NCBI GenBank assembly: GCA_018343915.1
Contig: JABRWF010000002.1
Span: forward strand, 1,364,001-1,428,000
Length of the DNA stretch: 64,000 nucleotides
Source of the DNA: Agroathelia rolfsii
Taxonomy: Eukaryota > Basidiomycota > Agaricomycetes > Amylocorticiales > Amylocorticiaceae
Direction: 5' to 3'
Part shown: in pieces, positions 33,394 through 45,291 of the stretch
Layout of the letters: every line of letters starts with the position of its first letter
Numbering within the stretch: position 1 is the stretch's first letter
Notes under the pieces: generated by a model
Seen by the model: only the letters and a program-made list of their open reading frames with translations
Told to the model about the DNA's origin: nothing
Databases searched by the model: none
Position numbers and translations under genes: made by a program

Positions 33394-36300
33394 ATGAGCT
33401 CGGACGGATATTTTGACGATGATGACCTTGACTTTGAAGCCTTGCAACAATTGGAGAATGAAGCGCTGAATGCTTCTACAAAAATTACACATACAACAAC
33501 AGCACACCCAACTCTGAATCAAGTCACTCCTCAGACCACCACTTCAACTTCGAGCTCCAATTCGCGCACAATTAACAGCACTTATAGGAAGCAATCGATA
33601 CCCAGTGATGATTCAATTGATTACTTCGACGACAGTTTTGTCATTGACGAAGCTGAGAATGCAAAACTGGACGCAATTGCCCAGGACGCGTATCGGCGCC
33701 AGACCACCGCCAATGGTGGCAATGGCGGCCCAAGGGCGTTCACGCGCACGTCGAGCAAGGATCTGCAGCAAATGACATTATTTGGCGATGCGCTGCAGCC
33801 GCAGCCCAGGCCCTCGGGCTCTCCATCAACGAGTAGGAATCGTCCGTCTGGTTCTGGCACTGGCAGTGGCTCTCGAACCTTATCAGGTGTTGGGAGCTCG
33901 CGTAATGTGTTTGGGCATCAGGCACCCAAGACGAAGGTCTGGAATCATACTGCGTATGCCAAGTCGGGATGGAAGATGCCAAAGGATGCAAAGGGGAAAG
34001 GGAAGGTGGCGCAGCCTGGTACTGAGGATGAGGAAGAGGAGCCGGTTGAGTTTGAGCAGTTTCCTGCCCCACAAATCCAAGGTAAGTGGGAAGCGTAATT
34101 TTTGGTCTGTCACTATCCTAATTCCACAAAATTTATCTAGTAGGGTGAGTGTGGTGATATGATCGCATGTTTTGTACAGTTGATTTACGATGTATAATCG
34201 ATGACTCTAGGCCTGTAAGTCGTGACAACTGTCCCCCTTTTTGATTTAGATGATTGATATTGTTTTTTGTCTTCATAGCCTCCTCCCATGAAAATCACAC
34301 CAGACATGACCGAGGCGAAACACTGGATATATCCCTTGAATAGGCCCAAACGTGACTATCAGTACAACATCGTTCGCCATTGCCTCTTTGATAACACTCT
34401 TGTTGCTTTACCCACGGGTTTGGGAAAGACGTTCATCGCTGGTGTCGTCATGCTTAACTGTAAGCAGCCTTCATTGGTCAAGAAGAACCTCACTCATCAG
34501 AAATAATCCAGATTTTCGATGGTTTCCGTATGGCAAAATCATCTTTTCGGCGCCGACGAAACCACTTGTGGCACAGCAAATTACTGCATGCCACGAAGTA
34601 TGTGGTATACCGCGTCAAGACGCCGTCGAACTCACGGGAAACACGCCACGAGCCACTCGTGCGAGATATGTAAATAGCTTCTGCCGTTTTTCCATTTTAT
34701 GCGCTTTTGACTTACAAGGGCATATCTCATAACACCATAGTGGGACTTACACCGAGTATTCTACGTTACCCCGCAAACACTCATAAACGATCTCGTGACT
34801 GAGAACATCGACCCGGGAGAGATTGTTTTAATCGTCATTGGTGAGTACGGTTTATGTTCCCATCCCGAAAGCAAGCAACCCTCAACAGTATCCATCAGAT
34901 GAAGCACATCGAGCGACCGGCGATTACGCATACGCCCAGATCATCCGTTATATGATGCATAAGAACCCCCACTTTCGCGTGCTTGCGCTGAGTGCTACCC
35001 CTGGTGGCACACCAGAAGCTGTACAAGCCATTGTCGATAGTTTGCATATCAGTCGTATCGAGATCCGAGACGAGCAGAGTTTAGATATTCGACCGTATAC
35101 TCATGAAAAGGTAAACGAACTCGCTGGTTTGTACCTACGTGACCACAAAAGCTAAAATATACGGTTTTCATTTGTTTGTGTTAGAAAACCGAGCAGCACA
35201 TTATCCAGATGGATGAGAACGTATCAAAGATCCAGGATCTTTTGTCTAAATGGATGGGGGTGAATTATTTTGTCTTTTTTCGCCCCATGTGATGCTGACA
35301 TCGATACATACAGTCTATCCTGAAGCCCATGGTCGATGATAACCTGTTCCCCTCATATGTAGACCCGGTCACCCTTCATCCATACCGTACGCAAGCGAAG
35401 ATGGGCGAAATTATGGCTTCGCGTAGCGGGGCAAACCAACGACATATGAAATATATTCAAGGTCTCAAGCTGCTTGGAGCACTGGCTCGTGCGATGGGAT
35501 ACCTGGTATGCCTCCCTCTACATCATATTTATATTCTTTTCGATTGGTTTCACTTTTCTGACGGTTGTCTAGCTCGAGTGTTCAATTAAGATGTGCTATC
35601 GGGCCCTACTTGAGCTCGGTCGGGACCCTGAACAAGAGCCTGGTAAGAAGAAGAAGGCTCCTAACAAGATCAAATCCGACCAAAACTATGTCACTTTAAT
35701 GCGCGAATTCGAGAGCTTGAAGACGCGCGAGGACGAGTTCCAACCTCATCCTAAAATTGAGATGCTCAAAACGCTTGTTTTACAACATTTTGCGGACGCT
35801 CAGAACGAAGAACCTGAAGAGGACGGGTCTGTGGAGACGCGTGCAATGGTCTTTGCACAGTATCGAGACGCCGTCGACGAAATTGTAGAAGAGCTGAACA
35901 AGGAAAGGCCCATAATTCGTGCGGAACGATTCGTTGGTCAGGGTTTGGACAAGGCAGGGAAAAAGGGCATCACGCAGAAGGACCAGATTGAGTTACTTTC
36001 CCGATTCAAGACGGGCGAATTCAATGTACTCGTATCGACATCTATCGGTGAAGAGGGTCTGGATATTGGTGATGTCGATTTGATTGTGTGCTTTGATGCA
36101 CAAAAGACTCCAGGACGAATGGTAAATTACGTCTGGCAAATTGTCTATTGCATGGCTCTCATCGTGCTCATTACCATTAGTTGCAACGTGTTGGACGAAC
36201 AGGTCGCAAACGCGATGGCCATGTGCATGTACTTCTCGCAGCCATCCGTGAGGAGCAGAACTGGTCAAAAGCGAAGAATGCCTACAACGATATTCAACAT

Positions 36301-38568
36301 GCTATCGTTCGCGGTGATCAATTAGAGCTGTTTGCCGATGCCGAGCGCCTTTTGCCGGCGCATATCAAACCTGAGTCTTTGGAACAGGTCGTGGAGATTC
36401 CTGAATACGTCCCTGAGCCACCTCAACGTCGGAGGTCCAAAGCGAACGGCGACGCTGATGGCCCTTCTACGACGAAGAAAAGAAGGAGAAATGATGATGT
36501 TGCAAGAAATATTCCTACCGGTGCAAGCATAGGCTTTGTCTCCGTGTCCGATCTGCTCGTCAAGGGTGGTGCCAAGAAGAGGAAAAAGGTCAAGACAGTG
36601 GATCCTCATGCTGGCGACGATGATGACCTTGATGAAGAACTCGAGGCGGGGCTCTCACGCCCACGGCGAACACAGTCAGAGCCGTCAGCTGAATCATCTT
36701 CGAAGGTTGTCAAAGGCAAAGGCAAGAGCAAAATTGCACGTAGTGCTACTATGGCCAGCGGGTTGGCTAAAGGAAAGGGAACCAAAGCCGGTAAAAAGAA
36801 GAAAAAGGCCGATGAGATTGATTATACAAACTTAACTTCCAGCCAACTGCAGCGATTGGGCGAGGATGACTCTGATGATATGGAACTCGATATGCCTCTA
36901 GCAAAGGTCTTGGCTTCTACCCATACGGCCGAGAGGATTTCTCAGACTATATCTAGAGAGCGCTCTCCAACTCGCTCAGAGTCGGAAGCTTCACATGTCT
37001 CTCAGTCTGATCGTCTATCAAAGTCACCGAATTTATCCCGCCCAGAGTCTACAGCTTCTGGTCCCTCACAATACGATCATCCACTCAACTCGCCTAAATA
37101 CTGGAGCTCATCTCCCCAAAAGCTCCCAGTTGACCTGGAAAACTCCGTTGTGGATCTTTCCCTGTCACCACAATTACAACCGGCATTAGATATCGCCGCT
37201 GATGTTGTTCAGCCCAAGAGTACACCCCCAGCACCTAAAGCTAACGTACCCTCTCTCGCACGGTCGTCGTCCATTTATTGGTCCCCTTCTCCTGATTTGG
37301 CAGAATATGAACTCCCCCAGGCCGAAACGGCACCGGTCGAAGTAACAAAAACGTCTCCCCGCCTCTCTGACACAAACCTACTGCCTGATCCGCTAGTGGC
37401 TGTCGCTTCCATTCCTCAGGACTTGCCTCCTTCCTCTCCCCCACCGGCTGCTGATAATGAACCGAATTCGAGTATGGCATGGCTAATAGATGATGATGAT
37501 GACGATCATGTCAACATCAGTATCAGTTTCGTAGATTCTTCTCCCATTGTGGATAGGCGTGCAAGTACATCTGTCGACTCGGGTCATGAACAGCAAGTGC
37601 CCAGAAATCAGCCTACTAATGAACCAGGATTTGTTCGCGCCTCGGAAGTCCCTAAAAGATCTAGTCCACGAAAGGCCTTCAAGCCTCCATCACGCATCAA
37701 CAACACCACGTCCGGGGCAGATCTTAGTATCGTCGAGATTGACGAATCGCCTCCGCCATCCGCCCCACTCATCCGCAAAAGATCTTCACAGCCCCGGAAT
37801 GTATTTTATCCCCTATCGCGACCTTCTCTCTCTCAGCAGGACTTACCAGCACCAGAAGATGACTCATCGAGTCCCGTTAAGAAACCACGCAAAAAGAAAC
37901 CACGCAACAGCGATATGCCGCCTCCACAGGTTCCAGCACATGCTATTCAGCCTTCTCCCCGTTCTTCAGACGTAGAGTTTCCCGAGCCTTCTTATCCTGT
38001 TGGAGGCAAGAGGAGGATCATACAGAGGTCGACTGCTGACATCAGTTCACCCCTCAGCCATAATCCCACTATTTTACGGCGTCTTCGTCGGGCTGGCGAT
38101 GATGATAAGGATGACAAGGAAACAACAACCCCCAGCCGTCCCAAGAAGCGCAAAAAACTCAGCAAGAAGGAACGCCTTGAACTCGTTAAAAATAATCCGT
38201 GGGTTGAGCATGAGGCAGAACACTCCGGATCCGAGATCAGCGCTGGTTCATCCCACGAGGGGGACGAAGATCCAGAGAGTGAATCCGATAGGATGTTCTT
38301 GCATGATTTTCCGGAGACGCAGGTGTCGGCATCGTATAATCAGGCAGGCGCATACCACGCTGGCCTCATGACCCAGGTGCCTAGTAGTGTAGGCCTGCAG
38401 TTTGCCCGTAGTCCGGTCAGGAAGAGGTTGTTCAAATCTACCGGGAATGGGCGAAGACCTGGGGTTTCGAGTTCTCCGCCCAGAGATGATGAGGATGAGG
38501 TGCCTGACGAATATTCTCTGGGGAGTTTCGTTGTGGCCGATGATGAGGATATATCTTACTATGACTAA
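33394..38568 (+). CDS. MPH1: FANCM/MPH1-type ATP-dependent DNA helicase
   Basis: Ten exons (33394-34081, 34180-34214, 34279-34459, 34512-34669, 34741-34840, 34899-35110, 35185-35259, 35314-35505, 35573-36121, 36181-38568) encode 1525 aa. The SF2 core has the Q-motif region ([13 protein letters not shown]), Walker [11 protein letters not shown] (K291), Walker B DEAH (388-391), motif III ALSATPG, and motif [15 protein letters not shown] (about 731-743). FANCM/Mph1 remodels replication forks and D-loops and limits crossovers. The 35-nt second exon gives [11 protein letters not shown], which leads into PPPMKITPD. The ~780 residues after the helicase are a single exon of low-complexity basic and Ser/Pro sequence with several nuclear-signal-like Lys/Arg clusters. 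No nuclease (ERCC4) domain is visible in that tail, consistent with fungal Mph1. Confidence 0.93.
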
Positions 38569-38743
38569 TTGCTTACTTATATTACACATGAACATGGATA
38601 CACTTAGAGTACATTTCACACACGCAGTGGTAGAGAAAACTTCTTTTTTCCCTCATGTTTCCTTGCCACATATTAGTGGACTAGCGATGTAGTCGCTCGC
38701 GCAATGTACAATATACAGACAACAGAATCAAATGTAACAAATA

Positions 38744-41393
38744 TTAAAACATGCCCATGCCATCATCATCTGCACCCCAGCCGCCGTTAGCTTCTTCGTC
38801 TCTCGACGGTGAGGGTTCTCGTGCTGGTGAAGTGACACTATCATCGACCATCTTCGTATCTTGAGTTGTTATTGGTGACGGTGGATCAGTCTTCGTCGCC
38901 GTAGACGCTGTTTGTGGTGTCTGGAAGGAAACCCGGACGGGACCAACGGTGGGTATGTGAGAGCCTTTAGCCAGACCCTGTAATTACAAACACGATTAGC
39001 CGAATTATCAGCAATACCCGAACCAAAAGTACGAACCTGTTCAGCACCAGCCCTCGTTTTAAACGCGACCACGACATCACCCGAATCAAAAGTCTCCACG
39101 CCTTCAATCCCATGGCTCTCGTACCAGTCCTTGACAGCTTGCACACCCTCGGCACTGATACCCTTGATGACGAGTTTTCGCGGACGATTGTCCAACTTCA
39201 TGCTGCCACGGGGAGCAGCACCCCCACGGAAAGCGCCACGGTAGGTGTTATAAGCCCCTCGCGGTGCGCCACGGCCACGACCTCGGTATGGCCTATATGT
39301 TGAAGTAGACGCGTACGCGCCAGCGCCCGAAGCATCTTCCCCTGCTTCAGGAAGACCCAGGCTAGCAGCCTCCGCCTTTAATCGGGCAAGTTTGGCTTTC
39401 AAATCCTCCGTTGTCTCCTCGCCTCCTGTATCGCCACCCTCTGCAGTATGTATCTCCAGTTCCTTGTCCAGCATGTCCATTTCTCTCTTTTGCTTGTCCA
39501 TAAGTGGGGGCGTCGGGGATACAGCGGATGTGGACGGAGTAGACGTTGATGCAGATTTCATCTCCTCGCCGAGTTTCCTGAGCCGTGCCATAATCGTCTT
39601 CTTCTCTTCCGCAGAGGCCGTTGATAGCTGGGTCATAAGTGATTTTTGCTCTGCAATTTGATTCTCCAAAAGCTTCTGCTTGGCCGCCAAAGTGGCAGCA
39701 GCCGACGTTGACCCGGCCTTTTTGACTTGTGAGGGAGCTCCTGTAGGGACCGATGGTGCATCCGTAGACATAGCAGTTGACAAGTCCTTGGCTACCAGAT
39801 TTTTCACCAACGGTGCGCTCGCCTTGAGCATCTTCGCACCAGCCCCGCCATGTCCTTCCAGGGGTCGATGCCAAAAAACTTTTACGAAGCGGTTATTGAA
39901 TATACTCTCTGGACTCTGCCATGCCTTTCGGGCGGTATCGTGGTCTGCAAAGCTGACAAGAGCTTTTGCCTGCGAGGGGTCGACCGCCACCTCGGTAACC
40001 GTCCCGAATCGTTTGAACCAGTCAATGACGGCCTCGCGAGAGAGAGCCTCTGGCGGGATTTTTTCGACGACGAGTGTGAGATCGCTGCGTTTTTGTGAGG
40101 GCCGGACGGAGTCTGCAGAACTACCAAATGTTCCTCCTCTTCCGCCTCTACCGCGTCCGCGATGTGGGCCACCGCCACGGCGGTGTTGTTGTTCAGAGCC
40201 GTTCGTGGGTCCATGAGAATCGACGTCCATCCCGCTTGGTTGAGCGGATGACGAATCGGGTCCTTGCGGTGTCAAATCAGTAACGACGCTCGTGTCATTG
40301 GCAGATTGGCCAGGTGGACCGCGCCCCATGTCCATATGAGCCTCAGTTGGGTCATAAGCCGCCGATGGCCCTTGAGGAAACATTGGCAGGAAGGGAGGCA
40401 TTCCCATAGCGGGAAAAGGAAACATCTGGCCAGGAATAATGGCATCCTCTCCATGAGAGTATTTACACATAGCTCCTCTGGCACAGTAACCGTTGTCTAT
40501 GAGAATAGATAGAAATCATATGAGACAGGAAGTTGGCTCCTTAATAGGATACGCACTGTGATAGTCACGACATATTGGTCTTTTCTCGCCTGACGGAGGG
40601 TAGAAACCTCCGTTCATGCCTGGCATGCCAAACATGCCCATCCCATTCATGAGTCCCATGCCCATCCCATTTCCATTCATCCCGCCATGCATACCCCCTC
40701 TGAATCCCCCATTATTCCGACCGTTCCATGAATTATTAGGGTTGTCCCTGGAAGTGTAAACGCTTCCGTTGGTGTAGGTCTGGCCGTTCCCGTTGCCATT
40801 TTGATGCCGAGAGAACTGTCCATCGGCACTCAACCGAGGACCCTTAGCGGGCACTCGCCGGTCGTGATCGTCGTATTCAAGACCCCTTTTCCTGCCTCTG
40901 GGTGAAGTTGGGATGTCTGTAGAGGATGTCATTAGGGCATCGAGGGGGATGGGTATGCCAGTGTCGCCAGCGGTGGATGCATTGGTAGCAGTAGGTAATG
41001 GCGGCGGTGATGTCTCGTATGGAACATAAGACTTGGTACGGATGGCGGTGAGGAGTGTATCAATGAATGATTTTGTTTCTGTTTAGTCACACCAATTAGT
41101 TGGGTACAAGAGCAGAACGGCGTTCATATGCTACGCGCACCTTTCTCGAGAAACTCTTCCAGTTGGACGAGAAGCTCTTTCCTCATCTCATCCTCAGGGG
41201 AATCATGTTTTAGAAGGGCCAGAACATAATCCCCTAGGGCTCCAGGCTCAGCGTCGCATCTAAAGATGAGTTCATGTGTGTAAGATTCTTTTGCATCTCT
41301 GGTTTGCTAGTGATGACAGATGACTTGCATTGGTTCCAATGTTTTTACAAGCCATGGCTTAAGCTGAGGCGCAGTACTGGGATCATAACCCAT
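38744..41393 (-). CDS. CCCH/RRM RNA-binding protein, RBM26/27-like
   Basis: Five exons (41393-41329, 41259-41141, 41078-40557, 40496-39037, 38977-38744) encode 799 aa. The N-terminus is a PWI-like domain (PQLKPWLVKTLEPICDAEP, then YVLALLKHD...FLEKETKSFIDTLL) close to animal RBM26/27. A Gly/Met/Asn-rich linker precedes a CCCH finger (ICRDYHNNGYCARGAMCKYSHG, C-x8-C-x5-C-x3-H), an RRM (LTLVVEKIPPEALSREAVIDWFKRFG), a coiled coil, an RGG/RG-rich patch and a second RRM-like fold (RKLVIKGISAEGVQAVKDW). Related proteins (fission yeast Rmn1, human RBM26/27) work in nuclear RNA surveillance with ARS2/exosome adaptors. Intron 1 keeps frame and the conserved EPICDAEP motif only with a GC donor (GCAAGT). 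Confidence 0.9.
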
Positions 41394-41768
41394 GATTCAA
41401 AAATGAGGCAGCTGCTGAGAGTGTACAATAAAGACGTCCAGCAGTGCAAGCTATGTAGACACGGGCGGCTGAGGGCGTAAGTGAACAAGTCTCCTTCCGG
41501 AACCCGATTACATTACATGACTTCAATCCCTTACAAGCCGATTACATACTTATTACCGGCATGGTCTTAATTTCTCTTAAACTCTCAACATTCGTTTGTC
41601 GTCTTAACGATATCACACGCACAGTCATGCTCATAATCAGAGTCCAAAGACGAAGAAATTTATTCATTTTCATGATCACACAGTTGACAGAAGGAAGCCA
41701 TAGGCCATTAAATCATGATCATAACTAGATGACCGAGAACCACGGGATCGCCTCTAAGCGCTAAACAT
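41394..41768. other. spacer between TUM1 and the RBM26-like gene
   Basis: These 375 bases include the TUM1 3' UTR and the RBM26-like promoter, both minus strand. No other feature is visible. Confidence 0.45.
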
Positions 41769-43018
41769 CTACGTCGAGGTCTCAATTTTACTTTCCTTCC
41801 GAAGTGCGTAACCAGTCCAGGACTATGCATGATCATCAGCAAAGTGAAAAAGAGGTTTCATCATGATAACTTACCTCGTCGTACAAACCGATCTTGTCAG
41901 TACCAAGTAACTTGAGACCGAGCCAGAGAATGCCTGCTGTCATTCCCGATCCACAGGTGGTTGTAACCGCACGTTTGCCGTCAATGATCAATTGAGCAAC
42001 CTCACTACCAACTGCATTGTCAAGAGCAGCGCGCAGTTCAGGAAGAGGTTTGAACATCGTGTATCTGCCATTAGATTGAAGGAACAGGTCGAAGGTAAGG
42101 GATGTTGCCCCCGGCATATGACCAGATGAAAGACCAGGACGTGGTTCAGGAGCGGTCCCTTTAAACCTGAAAATACGCAAAGCTAAATGAGCTGCTCGGA
42201 TTGTTCTTAGTCAAGATTATTTACCGAGCCAAGGGACGTGCGTCGAGCACCACTTCTGCCGCTGGGTCCGAAGACTGAGAGCGAACCACCATGTGTTCAT
42301 AATCTATTTTCACGTCTCCATAAGCAAATCAAATTACGTATCATAATGTAATTACTCACCTTTAACAACACCCTCCTCCAATTGGGGTGTTGGATATTCA
42401 GCGAGACGAGGAGTGGATGGGCCTCCGGATTCAATCTGTCCACCTTCGTCTTCCCAACGTGGAAGACCACCATCCAGTACACTCGCTTTAGTATGTCCAA
42501 ACGATTTGAACATGAACAGAGCTCGGGGAGAAGAAAATATTCCCAAGGAATCGTACCTAAAGGATCGGCATTCGATTAGCATATGATGATACAACCTTGT
42601 GTTAACACTTACAACACCACATGGGATTCGGGTGTTATACCCATGCTCTCTTGTATCGCGTTGTAAGCTAATAACGAACACAAGATCATGGGCCAAGCAT
42701 ACCACAAGCGTCAGCAAACAGCCTAGGTGGGGGCATCATGTGCTTGAGACCCAAGGGATGGTCGCTTGCGACAGCATCCAAATCGAGACGATGTGCACCA
42801 GGTATGTGCTTCTGAGTATATTCTGCGTTTGGGTCGCGAGGGGAGTTGGGCATAAACCAACTGGCATCCAGAAAAGCAACATTGCCCTGAGTGGCAAGTT
42901 CCTGGACCTGCTTAGGAGAAACAATGAGTGGGGTGCGAAGTGAGGATGTACTGGAGAGCAAGCGAGAGGCCATGGGGCGTGTCTTTAGGATGGCACCAAG
43001 AGCTGAGCGAGAAAACAT
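41769..43018 (-). CDS. TUM1: two-domain rhodanese, thiosulfate/3-mercaptopyruvate sulfurtransferase
   Basis: Six exons (43018-42703, 42667-42613, 42556-42360, 42303-42225, 42166-41875, 41822-41769) encode 330 aa. An Arg/Ser-rich start may be a mitochondrial presequence. Domain 1 (about 30-180) has VAFLDASWFMP, HIPGAHRLDLDAV, HVVLYDSLGIFSSPRA and GLPRWEDEGG. Domain 2 has VVLDARPLARFKG, GHMPGATSLTFD and the catalytic loop TTTCGSGMTA (C287). CGSG(M/V)T is the signature of the MST/TUM1 group rather than of rhodanese proper. Yeast Tum1 feeds sulfur into Uba4-Urm1 for tRNA wobble-uridine thiolation; human MST makes persulfides. It is divergent from VMA5 with 191 bp between starts. Confidence 0.92.
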
Positions 43019-43209
43019 TGTATGAGACCTTGTTGGAAGTGCGGATTAGATTAGTAAAAGAGCAAGTTACTGTGTGCGTTGTACTAGTACGTTGCGTGCT
43101 ATATAACAACAATTGACCAACTTGTTGACTAGTCTACTTGCAAGTGACGTAACGACTGCTTACAAGCGAGTAACTAATCCGTTACTCTGCTTGATCTCTA
43201 CACATTGTT
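43019..43209. promoter_or_regulatory. compact bidirectional promoter TUM1/VMA5 with CRE-like site
   Basis: Only 191 bp separate the two ATGs. TGACGTAA at 43145-43152 is an ATF/CREB-type half palindrome near the middle. A TATA-like TATATAA lies near 43100. Both genes must share this short region. Confidence 0.6.
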
Positions 43210-44855
43210 ATGCCTTCTGATCAGAGTACTTGGCTTATCTCCTACCCTCAAGATGGCGATTCCGAGGGGCTCTTACAGGATATACAGCGCCAGTTCTATT
43301 CTCAGTCCCTAAAGTCGCCTGTATCTCATATCCCTATCCCCTCTTTCAAGGCGCGTGCTACTCTATAACTCAATGGTAGCATTTCTGACGCTCTTGCATC
43401 TAGACTGGCACACTCGACTCGCTCATCAGTCTCTCGGAAGACCTTCCTAAGCAGGAGGCGGCGTTTACGGCTACTGTTGCGAAGACAGTCGATACTCTAC
43501 GCAATCTACTCAATAACGACCCTGTCAAGCTCTCGCAGCACGTTTTAGTGAACGAGCGGCCTGTTGATGAATACCTGTTGAACGACTGGAAATGGAACGA
43601 TGGTAGATATGGTGTTCAAAGAGGGCTCAGGGATATGCTTGATGTCCTGGTCAAGGTACATCTCCAGTCGCCTCCCTAATGATATATCTTGGTGGTTAAT
43701 CGTCCAAATGTGACCAGGAAATCAGCAGCATCGACAATGTCATGAAAACCAAGCTGAATAATTACAACCTGGTTAAAGGCTCGCTTACACAGATGCAGAG
43801 GAAAAAGACGTTCGTAGCCGATATCTTTGCGCCTTGAAGGACATATCCAATTGACATGCTGTTCTACCATACAGCGGAAACCTTTCCGTCCGTTCTTTGG
43901 TCGATGTGGTCTCGAAGGACGATTTCATCGAAGAATCAGAATACCTCGAAACCGTCATTGTTGCGGTTCCGAAGTGAGCTCGTCCCTAAACTTTCTGCTA
44001 CCCTCTATTGATTTTGCGGAATCTTGCAGGAATTCAGTAAAGGACTGGAACGCCAAGTATGAGCGTCTGACACCAATGGTCGTACCTCGCTCAGCTCAGT
44101 AAGCAATCTAACTTGATTAGCTTATATGCAGTCCTCTTATCCTATCGCAAATAGCCTAATCGACTCGGATGACGATTACTCCCTTTTTGGTCTCGTCATA
44201 TTCAAGAAGGTCCACGATGATTTCGTGACGAAATGCCGCGAGAACAAGTAATTGATTACTCCTGCCTTCTGTACATAAATATACTAGAATCTAATGTTTA
44301 CCAAATCTAGGTATATTTTCCGAGATTTTGTGTACTCTGAAGATCTTATTGCCAAACAACGAGAAGAGCTCGCTGCGACAGATACGACGGAAAAGGAACT
44401 ATGGGTGAGCCGTCCGGTTTCTTAATTAAGAAGGCCCGACTTAGACGAAAATGGATATCCAGACAGAACTCCTGCGCATTGCACGCACCAACTTTTCCGA
44501 ATCGTTCCAGATCTTGGTCCATCTCAAGGTCATCCGTCTGTTTGTAGAAAGCGTTCTTAGATATGGTCTGCCTGCAGATTACGCCGGAGTTGTCGTCAAA
44601 GTATGTCCGATATATTGACATCACAGGGGCAAAGACATTAATTACACATGTACATAGCCTGACCCAAAGCAGACGAAGAAGACACTCAACCAGCTCACGC
44701 GCCACTTCTCCTATCTCAATGCCCGAACACGCGGCCCAAGCCAAAAGAAGAAAGGCGGAGACGGTCAGGGTGACGACTACGTGGGTGAATACCAGACACT
44801 TATGGAGCAGGAGGTGTTCGACTTTGTGCTATTCGAAGTCCCGTGGATCGTATAA
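43210..44855 (+). CDS. VMA5: V-type proton ATPase subunit C
   Basis: Nine exons (43210-43350, 43404-43655, 43718-43809, 43875-43973, 44030-44098, 44155-44247, 44311-44404, 44463-44600, 44658-44855) encode 391 aa. Subunit C bridges the V1 and Vo sectors through the peripheral stalks and is released during reversible disassembly. Motifs seen are STWLISYPQD, the TGTLDSLISLSEDLPK helix, LLNDWKWNDGRY, GNLSVRSLVDVVSKDDFIEESEYLETVIVAVPK, RSAHLIDSDDDYSLFGLVIFKKV, FRDFVYSED and IRLFVESVLRYGLP. Length equals yeast Vma5 (392 aa). Intron 1 must begin at the codon boundary after FK to give KTGTLDSL, which forces a GCGCGT donor; the only nearby GT gives the wrong frame. Other introns are canonical. Confidence 0.94.
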
Positions 44856-45291
44856 TTTGGGAACTCGGAATCTTCCCATGTCATGACACGCCAAGTCAAG
44901 TAGTTTGCACGATAATCTACTGAATATATGCAATAATAAATGAAAAGTTTCATGCACCCTTGTCGAAAGCAATGTGTTTATTTTATTTAGGAGTGACAAC
45001 TTAAGAGATATATAGGGTGGAGGCATTTAAGTACATGCTACTGCGATTCAAGAAGGCACGAAAAACAAATAGGTAGGTAGAGTAGAGGGATCGAGAGTCC
45101 ATGTGTGGCGCAGCCAAAAGGGTCCCTGATTGCTTGCTAGCTTGCGTTTTGAGCTGGTACGTATTAGCTTTATAATACGTACATATGAACTATAACGTTG
45201 ACTTGTAGAGTACTTGATCGAGAATTTAAGAGTACCGTGTGCTGTTGATAGTAATAATTTTTTTGTCCTTGGTCAGCCCTGCTAGCTGGTA
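44856..45291. other. convergent intergenic region VMA5 / KH gene
   Basis: These 436 A/T-rich bases contain both 3' ends. Nothing further is seen. Confidence 0.45.
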
